Below, one piece after another: positions 19,255-30,628 of a stretch of 64,000 nucleotides of DNA. The position numbers and the translations under genes were made by a program. The stretch lies in the NCBI RefSeq assembly GCF_002305875.1, contig NZ_CP022098.1, positions 9,052,001 to 9,116,000 of the forward strand. The letters run 5' to 3'. The notes beneath the pieces were generated by a model. It made no database searches. It had not been told where the DNA came from and was given only the letters and a program-made list of their open reading frames with translations. How positions within the stretch are numbered: the stretch's first letter is position 1; each line of letters starts with the position of its first letter. Source of the stretch: Cystobacter fuscus. GTDB lineage: Bacteria; Myxococcota; Myxococcia; Myxococcales; Myxococcaceae.

Positions 19255-19291
19255 GGGCGGAGAAGATATCCCGGGGATGGGAGGAGCGGGC

Positions 19292-21979
<2,688 letters not shown>

Positions 21980-22025
21980 CACGGGTGGGGACCGCCCGGG
22001 GTCCGTGCGCTATGCTCGCGAAGCG

Positions 22026-22820
22026 ATGAGTGACACGAGCGGCGGGCCAGTACGCAAGCTGGCCATCGAGGTGAGGGAGCTCCACAAGTCCTTCGGCGAC
22101 CAGCAGGCCTTGCGCGGCGTGGAGCTCGTCGTTCCCGAGGGCACCACCTGCGTGCTGATGGGCATGTCCGGCTCGGGCAAGTCGGTGCTGATGAAGCACA
22201 TCATGGGCCTCTTGCGCCCGGACCGGGGCGCGGTGCTCGTGGAGGGCCAGGAGGTGGCGAAGATGGACGAGGCCACGCTCGATCAGATGCGCCGCAAGCA
22301 GGGCATCCTCTTCCAGGCCAATGCCCTCTTCGACTCCCTCAATGTCTTCGACAACGTGGCCTTCCCGCTGCGCGAGCGCACCCGCATGCCCGAGGAGGAG
22401 ATCCGCCAGACGGTGAACGAGACACTGGCCAAGGTGGGGCTGTCCCACGCGGCCCAGCGCTTCCCGGGCGAGCTGTCCGGCGGCATGCAGAAGCGCGTGG
22501 GCTTCGCGCGCGCCACCATCCTCCGGCCCAGAATCCTCCTGTACGACGATCCCACGGCCGGTCTGGATCCGCTCACCACCGCCGCCGTCAACGAGATCAT
22601 CGTCACCGGCAAGCAGCAGCTCGGGGCGACCTCGCTCGTCATCACCCCGGACGTGGCGTCCGCCTTCGGCATGGCCGACAGCCTCGCCCTCATGCACGAG
22701 GGCCTCATCGTCGCGTCGGGCCCACCGGACGTGGTCCGCGAGTCCCCCCACCCGGCGGTGAAGGCCTTCCTGCGCAACTGGCTGGCGCGCCGCTCGAAGA
22801 ACCGCACGCCCCAGGGTTGA
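22026..22820 (+). CDS. MlaF-like ABC ATPase with altered catalytic residues
   Basis: A 264-residue ABC ATPase resembling the Mla/Ttg2 lipid-transport ATPases. Walker A is GMSGSGKS (46-53) and the signature LSGGMQKR (150-157). Walker B reads LLYDDPTAGLD, so the catalytic Glu is Asp175. The switch loop reads VITPD, so the usual His is Pro208. Both changes normally cut ATP hydrolysis strongly. No MlaE permease or MlaD substrate-binding gene is adjacent, so this is an orphan ATPase. Start ATG 22026 was chosen over an upstream codon because the domain begins shortly after. Confidence 0.85.
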   Translation: MSDTSGGPVRKLAIEVRELHKSFGDQQALRGVELVVPEGTTCVLMGMSGSGKSVLMKHIMGLLRPDRGAVLVEGQEVAKMDEATLDQMRRKQGILFQANALFDSLNVFDNVAFPLRERTRMPEEEIRQTVNETLAKVGLSHAAQRFPGELSGGMQKRVGFARATILRPRILLYDDPTAGLDPLTTAAVNEIIVTGKQQLGATSLVITPDVASAFGMADSLALMHEGLIVASGPPDVVRESPHPAVKAFLRNWLARRSKNRTPQG

Positions 22821-22853
22821 CAGCCAGCGGGGCCGCCAGCGAGGAAGGACGGC

Positions 22854-23186
22854 ATGATCTCACTCCCCGAAGGCGCGACGATGAAGGACTACCAGCGCTA
22901 CATCCACGAGCTCGAGACGCTGCATGGATGGCTGAAGGTGGACCTGGTGCACAACTGCTTCCTCATGGGCGAGGAGGTGGGTGAGCTGTTCAAGGCGGTG
23001 CGCCGCTACAACAAGTACTACGACGAGGGAAAGAGCACCCCGACCGAGGAGGCCAGGGCCCACCTCGCCGAGGAGCTGGTGGACGTCTTCAACTACCTGG
23101 TGGCCATCGCCAACCGGACGGGCGTGGACCTGGAGCAGGCGTTCCGCGAGAAGAACGCGCGCAACCAGCAGCGCACCTGGAGCTGA
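22854..23186 (+). CDS. MazG-like nucleotide pyrophosphohydrolase domain protein
   Basis: A 110-residue all-helical protein with the two metal-binding Glu/Asp motifs of the MazG-like fold: EEVGELFKA (about 41-49) and EELVDVFNYL (about 74-83). Members hydrolyse NTPs or dNTPs to monophosphates for pool cleaning. GAGGAAGGA precedes ATG 22854. It follows the ABC ATPase by 33 bp and converges with the PBP gene. Confidence 0.75.
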   Translation: MISLPEGATMKDYQRYIHELETLHGWLKVDLVHNCFLMGEEVGELFKAVRRYNKYYDEGKSTPTEEARAHLAEELVDVFNYLVAIANRTGVDLEQAFREKNARNQQRTWS

Positions 23187-23193
23187 GCGGCGC

Positions 23194-25068
23194 TCACAAC
23201 GCCGCGGCGAACCTCGCGGCGATGGGCACGGCGACCCGGCCCCCCACACCGCCCCCCTCCACCAGCACGGCGAAGGCAATGCCCTGGCGGAAGCCGATGA
23301 ACCACGCATGCGTGGGCAGGGGCGTGCCGGTGCCGAACTCGGCGGTGCCCGTCTTGCCGGCGAGCCCCGTCACGCCCACGGCCGCCCGGCCCGAGCCCTC
23401 GGTGACCACGGCCCGCATCAGCGCCTGCAAGGGCGCGCGGGTTCCCGGTGCGAGCGGGGCGCTGGGGCCTCCCGACAGCTCGGTGAGGAGATAGGGCGAG
23501 CGCCACCTGCCCGACTCGGCCGCCGCGGCCACCGAGGCCATGTGCAGCGGCGTGGCCAGCACGCGGCCCTGGCCGATGGAGGCAGCCGCCCGCTCGGCCT
23601 CATCCCGGGGCACGGGGAACGAGGCGCCGGGAGAGGGAAGCCCCACGTCGTACGCCACGTCGAAGCCGAAGCGGTGGGCCGCGTCCTCGAGCGCGCCCGT
23701 GCCGAGCCCCGCGGCCAGCGTCACGAAGGCGGTGTTGCAGGAGTGGGCGAAGACCTGACGCAGGCGGGAGACCCCGAAGGCCTCGCCCTCGAAGTTGCGG
23801 AACGCCTTGCCCCCCACCGTCACCGTGGGCGGGCACGACACCGCGGCGTCCACACCCATGCCCCGGGCGAGCAACGCTTCCGACGTGACGACCTTGAACG
23901 TCGAGCCGGGCGGATAACGGCCGGTGAGCGCGCGATTCAACGGCTGCTCGAGCGGTCGGCTGGCGAGGGCGAGGATGGCGCCCGTACGCGTATCCACCGC
24001 GACGAGCGCCGCGGGCCAGGTCACTCCGTCGAGCGCGGCTTCCGCGGCCGACTGGATCTCGGGCAGAAGCGTGGTCCGCACCGGCGTACCGGGTGCTCCC
24101 GCGAAGCGGCCGAGGACGCGCACCTCACCCGAAGCACGGGTGAGGCGCACCTCTCCGGACGGGAGCCCCGCGAGCCGCGACTCATGGGCCAGCTCCAATC
24201 CCGACAGGCCCACGGTGTCTCCCCGCTGGTAGGTCGGCCCCCACTGCGCGAGCAGCTCGGCCGTCACCTCCCCCACCCGGCCCAGGGTGTGCGCCGCGAA
24301 GCCCTCCTCCGGGGTGAGCCAGGCGCTCTTGCGGCGGAAGAAGATGCCCGGCACGGGCGCCAGCGCCGGACGCACCTGCTGGTAGAGCGCGGGCCGCACG
24401 TCGATGATGGGAACGAAGTGCTCGGGGGACACACCCGGTGCGTTCAGCGTCTTGTCCAACCGCGCCGGATCCACGCCCAGCCGCGTCTGGAGCGCCAAGG
24501 CGACGGCCGCGCGGCTCTGGATGCGCCGGGGCTCGACGCCAATGGTGATGACCTCGCCCTCGCCGGTGAGGGGATGCCCCCGCCCATCGAGCAGGCGGGC
24601 CCGCTCGGGACGCGTCCTCGTACGCGAGAAGCGGTCCCCCTCGCGCGCCTCGGGGTGCAGCACCGCCGGAGACCAGCGCACCCACCAGCGGCCCTCCTGG
24701 CGCACGAAGCGCAGCACGCCGTCCACCTCCCACTCGCCCAGCCCGCGCAGGACGTGCAGGGCGCGGAAGGTGACCAGGGCGCTGTCCGCCTCGCGCTCGA
24801 TGCGTCCCAGCTCGAAACGTGAGGCGATGATGCGCAGCTCGTCCCGGAAGCGCTGGTGTTGCACCTCGAGATCGGCTGGCGGCTCGACCACCGCGCGCCT
24901 CATGGCGGCGAGGTCTCCCTCGCCCCAGGCCCGCAGGTAGTCCCGGGCCACGTCGAGCGGGCCCACCTCCACCGGCGCCGGCCGACCACGTACGGACACA
25001 CACGAGGCCAACATCAAGGCCGCCGCGACACTGACTACCCTCCACCCTCGCCAGAACACGCCTCGCAC
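23194..25068 (-). CDS. MecA-like penicillin-binding lipoprotein (transpeptidase)
   Basis: A 624-residue cell-wall D,D-transpeptidase. Lipobox LASC places Cys23 at the mature N-terminus, so it is a lipoprotein rather than TM-anchored like most class B PBPs. Residues about 35-140 form an NTF2-like (MecA_N) domain, followed by a dimerisation region and the transpeptidase domain with SxxK (Ser389-Lys392), SxN (Ser443-Asn445) and KTG (Lys572-Gly574). The MecA_N architecture is that of low-affinity PBPs such as PBP2a and PBP3-like proteins of Gram-positives. Low beta-lactam affinity is possible but cannot be read from the sequence. Confidence 0.88.
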   Translation of the reverse strand: MRGVFWRGWRVVSVAAALMLASCVSVRGRPAPVEVGPLDVARDYLRAWGEGDLAAMRRAVVEPPADLEVQHQRFRDELRIIASRFELGRIEREADSALVTFRALHVLRGLGEWEVDGVLRFVRQEGRWWVRWSPAVLHPEAREGDRFSRTRTRPERARLLDGRGHPLTGEGEVITIGVEPRRIQSRAAVALALQTRLGVDPARLDKTLNAPGVSPEHFVPIIDVRPALYQQVRPALAPVPGIFFRRKSAWLTPEEGFAAHTLGRVGEVTAELLAQWGPTYQRGDTVGLSGLELAHESRLAGLPSGEVRLTRASGEVRVLGRFAGAPGTPVRTTLLPEIQSAAEAALDGVTWPAALVAVDTRTGAILALASRPLEQPLNRALTGRYPPGSTFKVVTSEALLARGMGVDAAVSCPPTVTVGGKAFRNFEGEAFGVSRLRQVFAHSCNTAFVTLAAGLGTGALEDAAHRFGFDVAYDVGLPSPGASFPVPRDEAERAAASIGQGRVLATPLHMASVAAAAESGRWRSPYLLTELSGGPSAPLAPGTRAPLQALMRAVVTEGSGRAAVGVTGLAGKTGTAEFGTGTPLPTHAWFIGFRQGIAFAVLVEGGGVGGRVAVPIAARFAAAL

Positions 25069-25128
25069 TGTGCGGGCGCTCTCCGTCGAGTCAAGAAACG
25101 AGGAGGAGGCGCCCCGGCGGCCTGGAAG

Positions 25129-27045
25129 CTACCCGCCCAGCCGAGGCTCGCTCGTGAGCTCACGCGCCTCGCCGAGCGGTGCGCCCTGGCCCGCCGAGGT
25201 GGATGGGACCTGCTTCACGCCGTAGTCCTCGAGCCACGCGTTGAGCATCAGCACCTGCTCCATGCTCGAGCGCGCCCACGGGGAGTCGTTCTCCGCTGCC
25301 TCCTGGGTGAGAGAGCGCGCGTGGGCCTCGTCGAGCAGCGGCTTCACCGGAGCCCGCGCATCGTCGAGCATCGAGGTGAACTGGCCGCGCAGGAAGCGCA
25401 CGTACTCGGGATCCTTCGTGGAGGGATAGGGGCTCTTGCGCCGCTCCACCACCGACCTGGGCAGCAGGTCCGCCGTCGCCGCCCGCAGGAGGCTCTTCTC
25501 CCGACCGTCGAAGGTCTTCATCGACCAGGGGACGTTGAACACGTACTCCACCAGTCGGTGGTCGCAGAACGGCACGCGCACCTCCAGGCCCGTGGCCATG
25601 CTCGTGCGATCCTTGCGGTCCAGCAGCACCTGCAGGAAGCGCGTGAGGTGCAGGTAGAACACCTCGCGCATGCGCCGCTCCAGTCCCGTCTCCCCCTCCA
25701 GCCGGGGCACCTCGGCGAGCGCCTCCTGGTAGCGCGCCTGGAGGTAGCCCTGGATGTCGAGCCGCCGCAGCAGCTCGGGCGAGAGGGCGTGGTAGCGCGA
25801 GCCAAAGTGCTTCGTCGTCATGGCATTCCAGGGGAAGGCGTCGGCCGCGATGGCCTGGGGATCATGGAACCAGGCGTAGCCCCCGAACACCTCGTCCGCG
25901 GACTCGCCGGAGAGCGCCACGGTGGAGTGCTGACGGATGGCGCGGAAGAGCAGGTACATCGACGTGTCCATGTCCCCCATGCTCACGGGCAGATCCCTCG
26001 CGTGCAGCACGGCGGCGCGCGCCTTGGGATCCGCCAGCTCGCTCGCGGACAGGACGATGTCGGTGTGCTGGGAGTGGACATGCGCGGCCACTTCCGCCAC
26101 GAAGGGGGCATCCGGCGTGCCACGCAGCTCGTCGGGAGTGAAGTCCCGCGCGTTGTTGACGAAGTCCACGGCGAACGAGCGCACGGGCCCGGCGCCCTGC
26201 GCGACCAGGGCACGCTGCGCCAGCGCGGTGATGGCACTGGAGTCCAGCCCTCCGGACAGCAGCGTGCACAGCGGCACGTCGGAGATGAGCTGACGCGAGA
26301 CGATGTCCTCGAGCAGCTCGCGGATGGTGCGCACCGTGGTCTTCAGATCGTCCGTGTGCGGCCGCGCCTCGAGCTTCCAATAGGCCCGCTCCTTGAGGCC
26401 GTCGCGCGTCACCGTCAACACGTGGCCCGGGCGCAGCTCGCGCATGCCGCGGAAGATGGCCTCGCCCGGCGTCTTGGCGAACGCGAGCAGCTCGCGCAGA
26501 CCGTCATCGTCCACCTCGGCGCGTGCCATGGGGTTGGCGAGGATGCCCTTGGGCTCCGAGCCGAACAGCACGCCGTGGGGCGTGGGGTAGAAGTACAGGG
26601 GCTTGATGCCCAGACGGTCGCGCACGAGCAACAGCTTCTGCTCGCGCACGTCCCACAGGGCGAAGGCGAACATGCCGTTGAAGCGCTCGACGAACGAGGG
26701 CCCCCACTGCCGGTAGGCCTCGAGCACCACCTCGGTGTCGCTGTGCGTGCGGAAGGTGCGCCCGAGCGACACGAGCTCCGCCCTCAGCTCCCGGAAGTTG
26801 TAGACCTCGCCGGTGTAGACGAGCACCGCCACCGGCTTGCCCTCCTCTTCCGCCACCATCGGCTGGCGCCCTCCTTCCAGATCGATAATGGACAGACGCC
26901 GGTGCCCCAGGGCCGCATGTGGCTCCAACCACAGCCCTGAATCATCGGGCCCCCGGTTGTGCATCGTCTGGGCCATCGCCTCCGCGGTGCGACGCTCCCG
27001 CGTCAGGTTCCGCTCGAAATCGATCCACCCCGCGATTCCACACAT
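25129..27045 (-). CDS. asnB: Asparagine synthase (glutamine-hydrolysing)
   Basis: A 638-residue enzyme making Asn from Asp, ATP and Gln. Start ATG 27045 has an AGGAGGTGG ribosome site and exposes Cys2 (MCGIAG), the glutaminase nucleophile of the class II amidotransferase domain (about 2-200, with NRGPDDSG). The synthetase domain carries the PP-loop LSGGLDSSA. It is divergent from a MarR regulator across a 204-bp gap containing a palindromic operator candidate. Paralogues of AsnB also amidate secondary metabolites or glycans, so the substrate may not be free Asp. Confidence 0.93.
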   Translation of the reverse strand: MCGIAGWIDFERNLTRERRTAEAMAQTMHNRGPDDSGLWLEPHAALGHRRLSIIDLEGGRQPMVAEEEGKPVAVLVYTGEVYNFRELRAELVSLGRTFRTHSDTEVVLEAYRQWGPSFVERFNGMFAFALWDVREQKLLLVRDRLGIKPLYFYPTPHGVLFGSEPKGILANPMARAEVDDDGLRELLAFAKTPGEAIFRGMRELRPGHVLTVTRDGLKERAYWKLEARPHTDDLKTTVRTIRELLEDIVSRQLISDVPLCTLLSGGLDSSAITALAQRALVAQGAGPVRSFAVDFVNNARDFTPDELRGTPDAPFVAEVAAHVHSQHTDIVLSASELADPKARAAVLHARDLPVSMGDMDTSMYLLFRAIRQHSTVALSGESADEVFGGYAWFHDPQAIAADAFPWNAMTTKHFGSRYHALSPELLRRLDIQGYLQARYQEALAEVPRLEGETGLERRMREVFYLHLTRFLQVLLDRKDRTSMATGLEVRVPFCDHRLVEYVFNVPWSMKTFDGREKSLLRAATADLLPRSVVERRKSPYPSTKDPEYVRFLRGQFTSMLDDARAPVKPLLDEAHARSLTQEAAENDSPWARSSMEQVLMLNAWLEDYGVKQVPSTSAGQGAPLGEARELTSEPRLGG

Positions 27046-27144
27046 GGTCGACCACCTCCTGTTCAATGACTTTCGTATGGCATCAATCGGTCGGCGCGAT
27101 GCCTCTCCGGCCGCGTCTCGCCCTCGCACGAGGAGGTGATAATC

Positions 27145-27170
27145 GCATTCGTTGCGCCGCGCAACGATGC
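27145..27170. promoter_or_regulatory. Candidate MarR operator between asnB and marR-like gene
   Basis: CGTTGCG CCG CGCAACG (27150-27166) is a perfect inverted repeat with TTGCG half-sites. It extends to GCAT...ATGC with one unpaired base. MarR-family regulators usually bind TTGC-type palindromes of this size. It lies midway between the divergent starts at 27045 and 27250. Confidence 0.55.
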
Positions 27171-27249
27171 GCCGCGTCGTGAAACGCATCACCAGGAGCG
27201 GCGCCGTACGAAGGGCTGATATAAAGTGAATTCAAACCATCGAGGTGTC

Positions 27250-27726
27250 ATGGCAGAGAAGTCGGAAACACGACAGCGGACCCACATTCCCGGGCAGACC
27301 CTCTCGGTGATGGAGCGGGAATTGAGTGTGTTGGTGCGTCGGCTGGGCTCGCTGCTCTGGAGCAAGAACGAGGAAGGAGCCCTGGATCGGTGGACGTACG
27401 CGCTGCTGATGCGGCTGGCGGAAGAAGGCCCGTTGCGCGGGGGCGAGATGGCGCGACGCTTCGGCATCGACAAGTCGACCGCCAGCCGACACCTCGGCCG
27501 GCTGGAGGGCCAGGGGTTGATCCGAGCGGATCCGGATCCAGAGGATGCCCGCTCGGTGCTATTCCAGGTGACGGAGCAGGGAGCGGAACACCTCGCGGCG
27601 ACCCGCGCGACGCGGCTCCACCCCCTGCGTCGGGTGGTCGCCTCGTGGCCCGAGCGCGACCGCTCGGAGCTCACCCGGCTTCTCGGCCAGCTCAACCGGG
27701 AGCTCGACCAGTACGGAGACACCTAG
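27250..27726 (+). CDS. MarR-family transcriptional regulator
   Basis: A 158-residue regulator. The winged HTH spans about 45-110, with recognition helix GIDKSTASRHLGRLEGQGLI and wing DPEDARSV. An N-terminal and a long C-terminal helix are the usual dimerisation parts. ATG 27250 has a GAGGTG site; a GTG at 27226 in frame is an alternative. The divergent arrangement and the palindrome at 27145-27170 suggest it controls itself and the asparagine synthetase gene. Ligand is unknown. Confidence 0.85.
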   Translation: MAEKSETRQRTHIPGQTLSVMERELSVLVRRLGSLLWSKNEEGALDRWTYALLMRLAEEGPLRGGEMARRFGIDKSTASRHLGRLEGQGLIRADPDPEDARSVLFQVTEQGAEHLAATRATRLHPLRRVVASWPERDRSELTRLLGQLNRELDQYGDT

Positions 27727-27759
27727 CCCGGCACGCGGGCAGGCCGTGGAGCGGAGGGC

Positions 27760-28164
27760 TCACAGGCCCGGCGCGGGCGGCTCCGCTTCCTGGATGCTCG
27801 GGTGGGCCCAGGCGGGTACGTCCCCTTTCTCGAAGAAGAGCAGGGTCCTGGTTCCACTCCGGTCCTCGATGGCGAGACAGTCGAGGTCTCCGTTGTCATC
27901 AATCTTGAGGTAGACCTGCACGGGCCGGGCGATGCGATGCAGGAAGTCCTGGTGTTCATCTCCCAGGGTGAACTCGATGGAGCCCAGCTCCGAGCCCCTG
28001 GGCTCCACGTCGATGCCCAACAGGGGCAGCGCGCGAACCAGCTCCTGGGCCCCCATCTGCACGCTCTCCACTTCCACGCGGACGGGATGACTCAGCGCCC
28101 GCCTGCTCAAGCCCGCGAAGTAGTTGAACCACCCCTGAGGCGGAATCTCCGTCGTGCGTTCCAT
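27760..28164 (-). CDS. Small cytoplasmic protein, DUF5335-like
   Basis: A 134-residue protein without signal peptide or membrane segment. It has PPQGWFNYFAGLSRRA at the start and a strand-rich core (VRVEVESVQMGAQ...LPLLGIDVEP, then IARPVQVYLK), a pattern I associate with the DUF5335 family. No biochemical function is known for the family. The start at 28164 is followed immediately by domain-like sequence. It is the last intact gene before a decayed stretch. Confidence 0.6.
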   Translation of the reverse strand: MERTTEIPPQGWFNYFAGLSRRALSHPVRVEVESVQMGAQELVRALPLLGIDVEPRGSELGSIEFTLGDEHQDFLHRIARPVQVYLKIDDNGDLDCLAIEDRSGTRTLLFFEKGDVPAWAHPSIQEAEPPAPGL

Positions 28165-28240
28165 GCGCGGCCTCCTCCAGGAAAGGTAGGTGCGCGCCAC
28201 GGAGGGAGGCGGGCTTCGGCGTCCGCCCTCCCTCCCCCGC

Positions 28241-28404
28241 TCACCCGGCGGCCAGCTCCCGCTCCAGGGCCCGCGCATCGGCCTCGGCGAGCGTTCGCGA
28301 GCGCTCGAGGGCATGCGCTCCGCGGCTGCCCAGCCCCGCGAACTTGAGCAGGAAGAGTCCCAGCGCGGTCCGCAGGAGGTATTTGCGCCGCTCCTGTTGG
28401 ACAT
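28241..28404 (-). pseudogene. Possible decayed small gene (about 55 codons, one frameshift)
   Basis: A minus-strand frame reads QQERRKYLLRTALGLFLLKF...ERSRTLAEADARALERELAAG to a stop at 28241, with good codon bias, but has no start codon in frame. An ATG at 28404 lies in another frame; adding one base after ATGTC would give MSQQERRKY. It therefore looks like a small membrane-associated or signal-bearing protein gene with a one-base deletion. Sequencing error is an alternative. Confidence 0.4.
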
Positions 28405-28453
28405 GGACGACGGGCCAGTCCTCAGACGAGCATGCGCGTGACGCCCGGGAGCC

Positions 28454-28983
28454 CTACGCGGGCGGCGGCGAGGAGGGTCGCAGGTGGCTGTAGGCGATGG
28501 CCGCCAGCGCGTCGAAGACGGGCACGGTCCAGGAGGCCCCATGGACCCGTCTCCACTCCTCCGCGAAGGCCATGAAGGCCTCGAGCTGCTCCGGACTCGG
28601 AGACACCTTGGGCCGCCGCCGCTTGGCCAGCGCGAGTGCCTCCAGCGGGCTGTACCCTCGCGACACGAGCACGCACAGCGCCAGCAGCGCGCTGCGGCCG
28701 ATGCCGTACTCGCTGAATGAAGACCTTCTCCCCCCGATCCAGGCGCTCGCGGACCCAGGCCACCCCGTCGCGAATCATCGGCAGGCTGATGGCACACATG
28801 TCCACCGTGGGCAAGTGCAGCAGGGTGATGCCGTGCTCGCGCAGCACGCGCTCGTCGTCACAGCACTCCACCCGGACGTCGACGACGCAACGGATGCCGA
28901 GCCGCTGGGAGAGATGGGCCGCGGCTTCCATCGGGAAGCTGCCTCCCACCACGAGCTCGGGAGTCACCCAGTCGAGGTTTCAT
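28454..28983 (-). pseudogene. Dual-specificity phosphatase, frameshifted at the catalytic Cys
   Basis: The frame from GTG 28967 reads TPELVVGGSFPME...GIRCVVDVRVE...GITLLHLPTVD...GEKVFI, a dual-specificity/tyrosine phosphatase-like fold. A second frame continues EYGIGRSALLALCVLVSRGYSPLEAL to 28454. The family motif HCxxGxxR spans the junction. The DNA reads ATTCAGCGAG near 28710-28720; restoring two bases gives ATT CAC TGC GAG (I-H-C-E). The lesion thus removes the nucleophilic Cys codon. An extra A after ATG 28983 may also have shifted the start. As read, no active phosphatase is made. Confidence 0.7.
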
Positions 28984-29099
28984 CTCCATCGGCTCCTGCA
29001 ACATGCGTGGCGCTCCCGTCAGGGGGGAGCACACGATAGGAATCGGGCTCGCGAAGAGAAGCGAAGGGACGCGGGCGCGGATGCGCCACGGGCCCTGGA

Positions 29100-29606
29100 C
29101 GTTGAAGGCCCGACACAGGCCCTCCTCTCTTCATTTCTTCCGGCCCTCGAACACGCAGGTGCAGCGGCTCCTCCCGCTTGGCGTTGAAGTGTCCAAATCC
29201 AATCGCGGATGTCCGCCTGGGGATGGGAGAACAGGCGCGCGCCCTTGGCGGCGATCTCCTCGGGGTTGCTCGCGCGCGCGCAGCCCCGCCATGGCCTGGG
29301 CCAGCCGCACCGGCTCCACGGGCCCTGGCGCCAGCTCGAACAGCTCGCCCGCCACCTGGTTGACCCAGCCCTGCTCCGTAGCCGGACTCGGCGTCGTTGA
29401 GCATCCCCATGAGTACCGGGGTTTCATCCATCCTCCAGCCAACACTCCGCCACACGTGGGGGAAAGGCCAGCACCATGGCGAAGGAGTACCGAAGTCCTG
29501 GAGCGGGAGGGGGCGGCGGTACGTAGCTCGAGGCTCGGCGAAGTTCGCGGGGCAGGCCGTGGTGGGCTTTGCGTACGGTGGTGCGTGAGTACCAGAAGTG
29601 ATCCAT
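29100..29606 (-). pseudogene. Fragments of an unrecognised gene in three frames
   Basis: Minus-strand fragments with coding-like composition follow one another in different frames: MDHFWYSRTT...WLEDG (29606-29424), MDETPVLMGMLNDAESG (from 29431), WVNQVAGELFELAPGPVEPV (about 29370-29270), then NPEEIAAKGARLFSHPQADI (about 29270-29200). They may be parts of one protein of about 190 residues with at least two frameshifts. No family is recognised. Together with the two preceding entries this is a local patch of gene decay, or of poor sequence. Confidence 0.4.
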
Positions 29607-29621
29607 CAGAAGCCCGACAGC

Positions 29622-30299
29622 TCAATCACCACCCCGTCTCAGTTTCTCTCGAGCCTCCTGCAACAGCACGGTCAACACGCGGCCGCGCACATGTCTTAGT
29701 TCGAGCAACTGCTTCCCGGAGCGTGTCCGGACTGAATGTGGGCGCACGCAGCCCTGCTCGGCCTGTCTGTCGAGCCATTCGATCAGCTCCGCCAGTGAGC
29801 GGGCCAGCACGGCCTTGTCATCCTCGTCCCGCCCGAAGTTGATCACCTGACCGACATGACCTTGGGGTCCTGGGGCGAGATCCACTCCGAGGTAGTTGCC
29901 CTCCAGAGGTTCCTTCCACAGCGGCACCCACCCCGGGTGGGTGTACACACGCTGAATGGCGCCCGGAGCCAGGGAGAGCGCGGATTTGTTCAAATCCTGC
30001 AACTCGCGGGCGGAACTGTGCGCACGCAGCCCGGCCCACTGTCTCCACTCGGCCTGGGCCTCGGCCACCGAGAGAAATTGGAAGCCGGCGAGCACTCCCA
30101 TCTCCCCATCGCCCTGGCCGTCGTTCAGCCTCCACCACTGAGTCACCTCTATCGGGAGGGGACCGCCAACGACCTCCTCGAGTCCCTGGATGCTGGCCTC
30201 GTTGGCGGGTGGACGGAGTTGGTTGGCCAACTCCGGCGCATTCCCTTGCAACCACTCCCGGTAGCGCAGCCACGCTTGCTCGAGCGGAGCGCCCCACAT
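29622..30299 (-). CDS. SMI1/KNR4-family putative immunity protein
   Basis: A 225-residue cytoplasmic protein. Residues about 40-170 match the SMI1/KNR4 (SUKH) pattern: IQGLEEVVGGPLPIEVTQWWRLNDGQ, then GNYLGVDLAPGP and GQVINFGRDEDD. SUKH proteins are the commonest immunity family of bacterial polymorphic toxins and often protect against nucleases. The start at 30299, two bases after the stop of the gene before it, fits operon coupling. It is the last gene of the PAAR-Rhs operon. Confidence 0.8.
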   Translation of the reverse strand: MWGAPLEQAWLRYREWLQGNAPELANQLRPPANEASIQGLEEVVGGPLPIEVTQWWRLNDGQGDGEMGVLAGFQFLSVAEAQAEWRQWAGLRAHSSARELQDLNKSALSLAPGAIQRVYTHPGWVPLWKEPLEGNYLGVDLAPGPQGHVGQVINFGRDEDDKAVLARSLAELIEWLDRQAEQGCVRPHSVRTRSGKQLLELRHVRGRVLTVLLQEAREKLRRGGD

Positions 30300-30301
30300 G
30301 C

Positions 30302-30625
30302 TCAGTCCTCGTACTCGTAGTCGGCGCTCCAAGCCCAGCGCTCATCCGGCCGCTGCCGGAATAGATAGGTGGCGACCTTCAGTCCGGTGGCGTATCGGCG
30401 GTGTAGCAGGAAGAGCTTGCGCACGGCGAACTCCATGGATTCATCCGCCACCATCGAACCCGGTACCCCCGGGGCGGTTTCAAAAGAAAGCTGATAGCTC
30501 TCCTTGTCCCCGGCGCCGGGTTTGCACTCGGCCCGCAGGGTCACGGCATGCCAGCCCTGTGGCATTCTCGCGAGCACCGCCCGGCCCAACTCACGATCGA
30601 CCTCGAACTGTTCGTCCTGGAGCAT
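30302..30625 (-). CDS. Putative immunity protein (YezG-like)
   Basis: A 107-residue protein, Trp- and acid-rich, with GWHAVTLRAECKPG and a C-terminal DERWAWSADYEYED, patterns seen in YezG/DUF600-type immunity proteins. It lies three bases after the longer, similar gene ending at 30629 and before the SUKH gene. It probably neutralises a toxin of the Rhs locus. Assignment is from pattern and position, not a strong motif. Confidence 0.6.
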   Translation of the reverse strand: MLQDEQFEVDRELGRAVLARMPQGWHAVTLRAECKPGAGDKESYQLSFETAPGVPGSMVADESMEFAVRKLFLLHRRYATGLKVATYLFRQRPDERWAWSADYEYED

Positions 30626-30628
30626 CGT

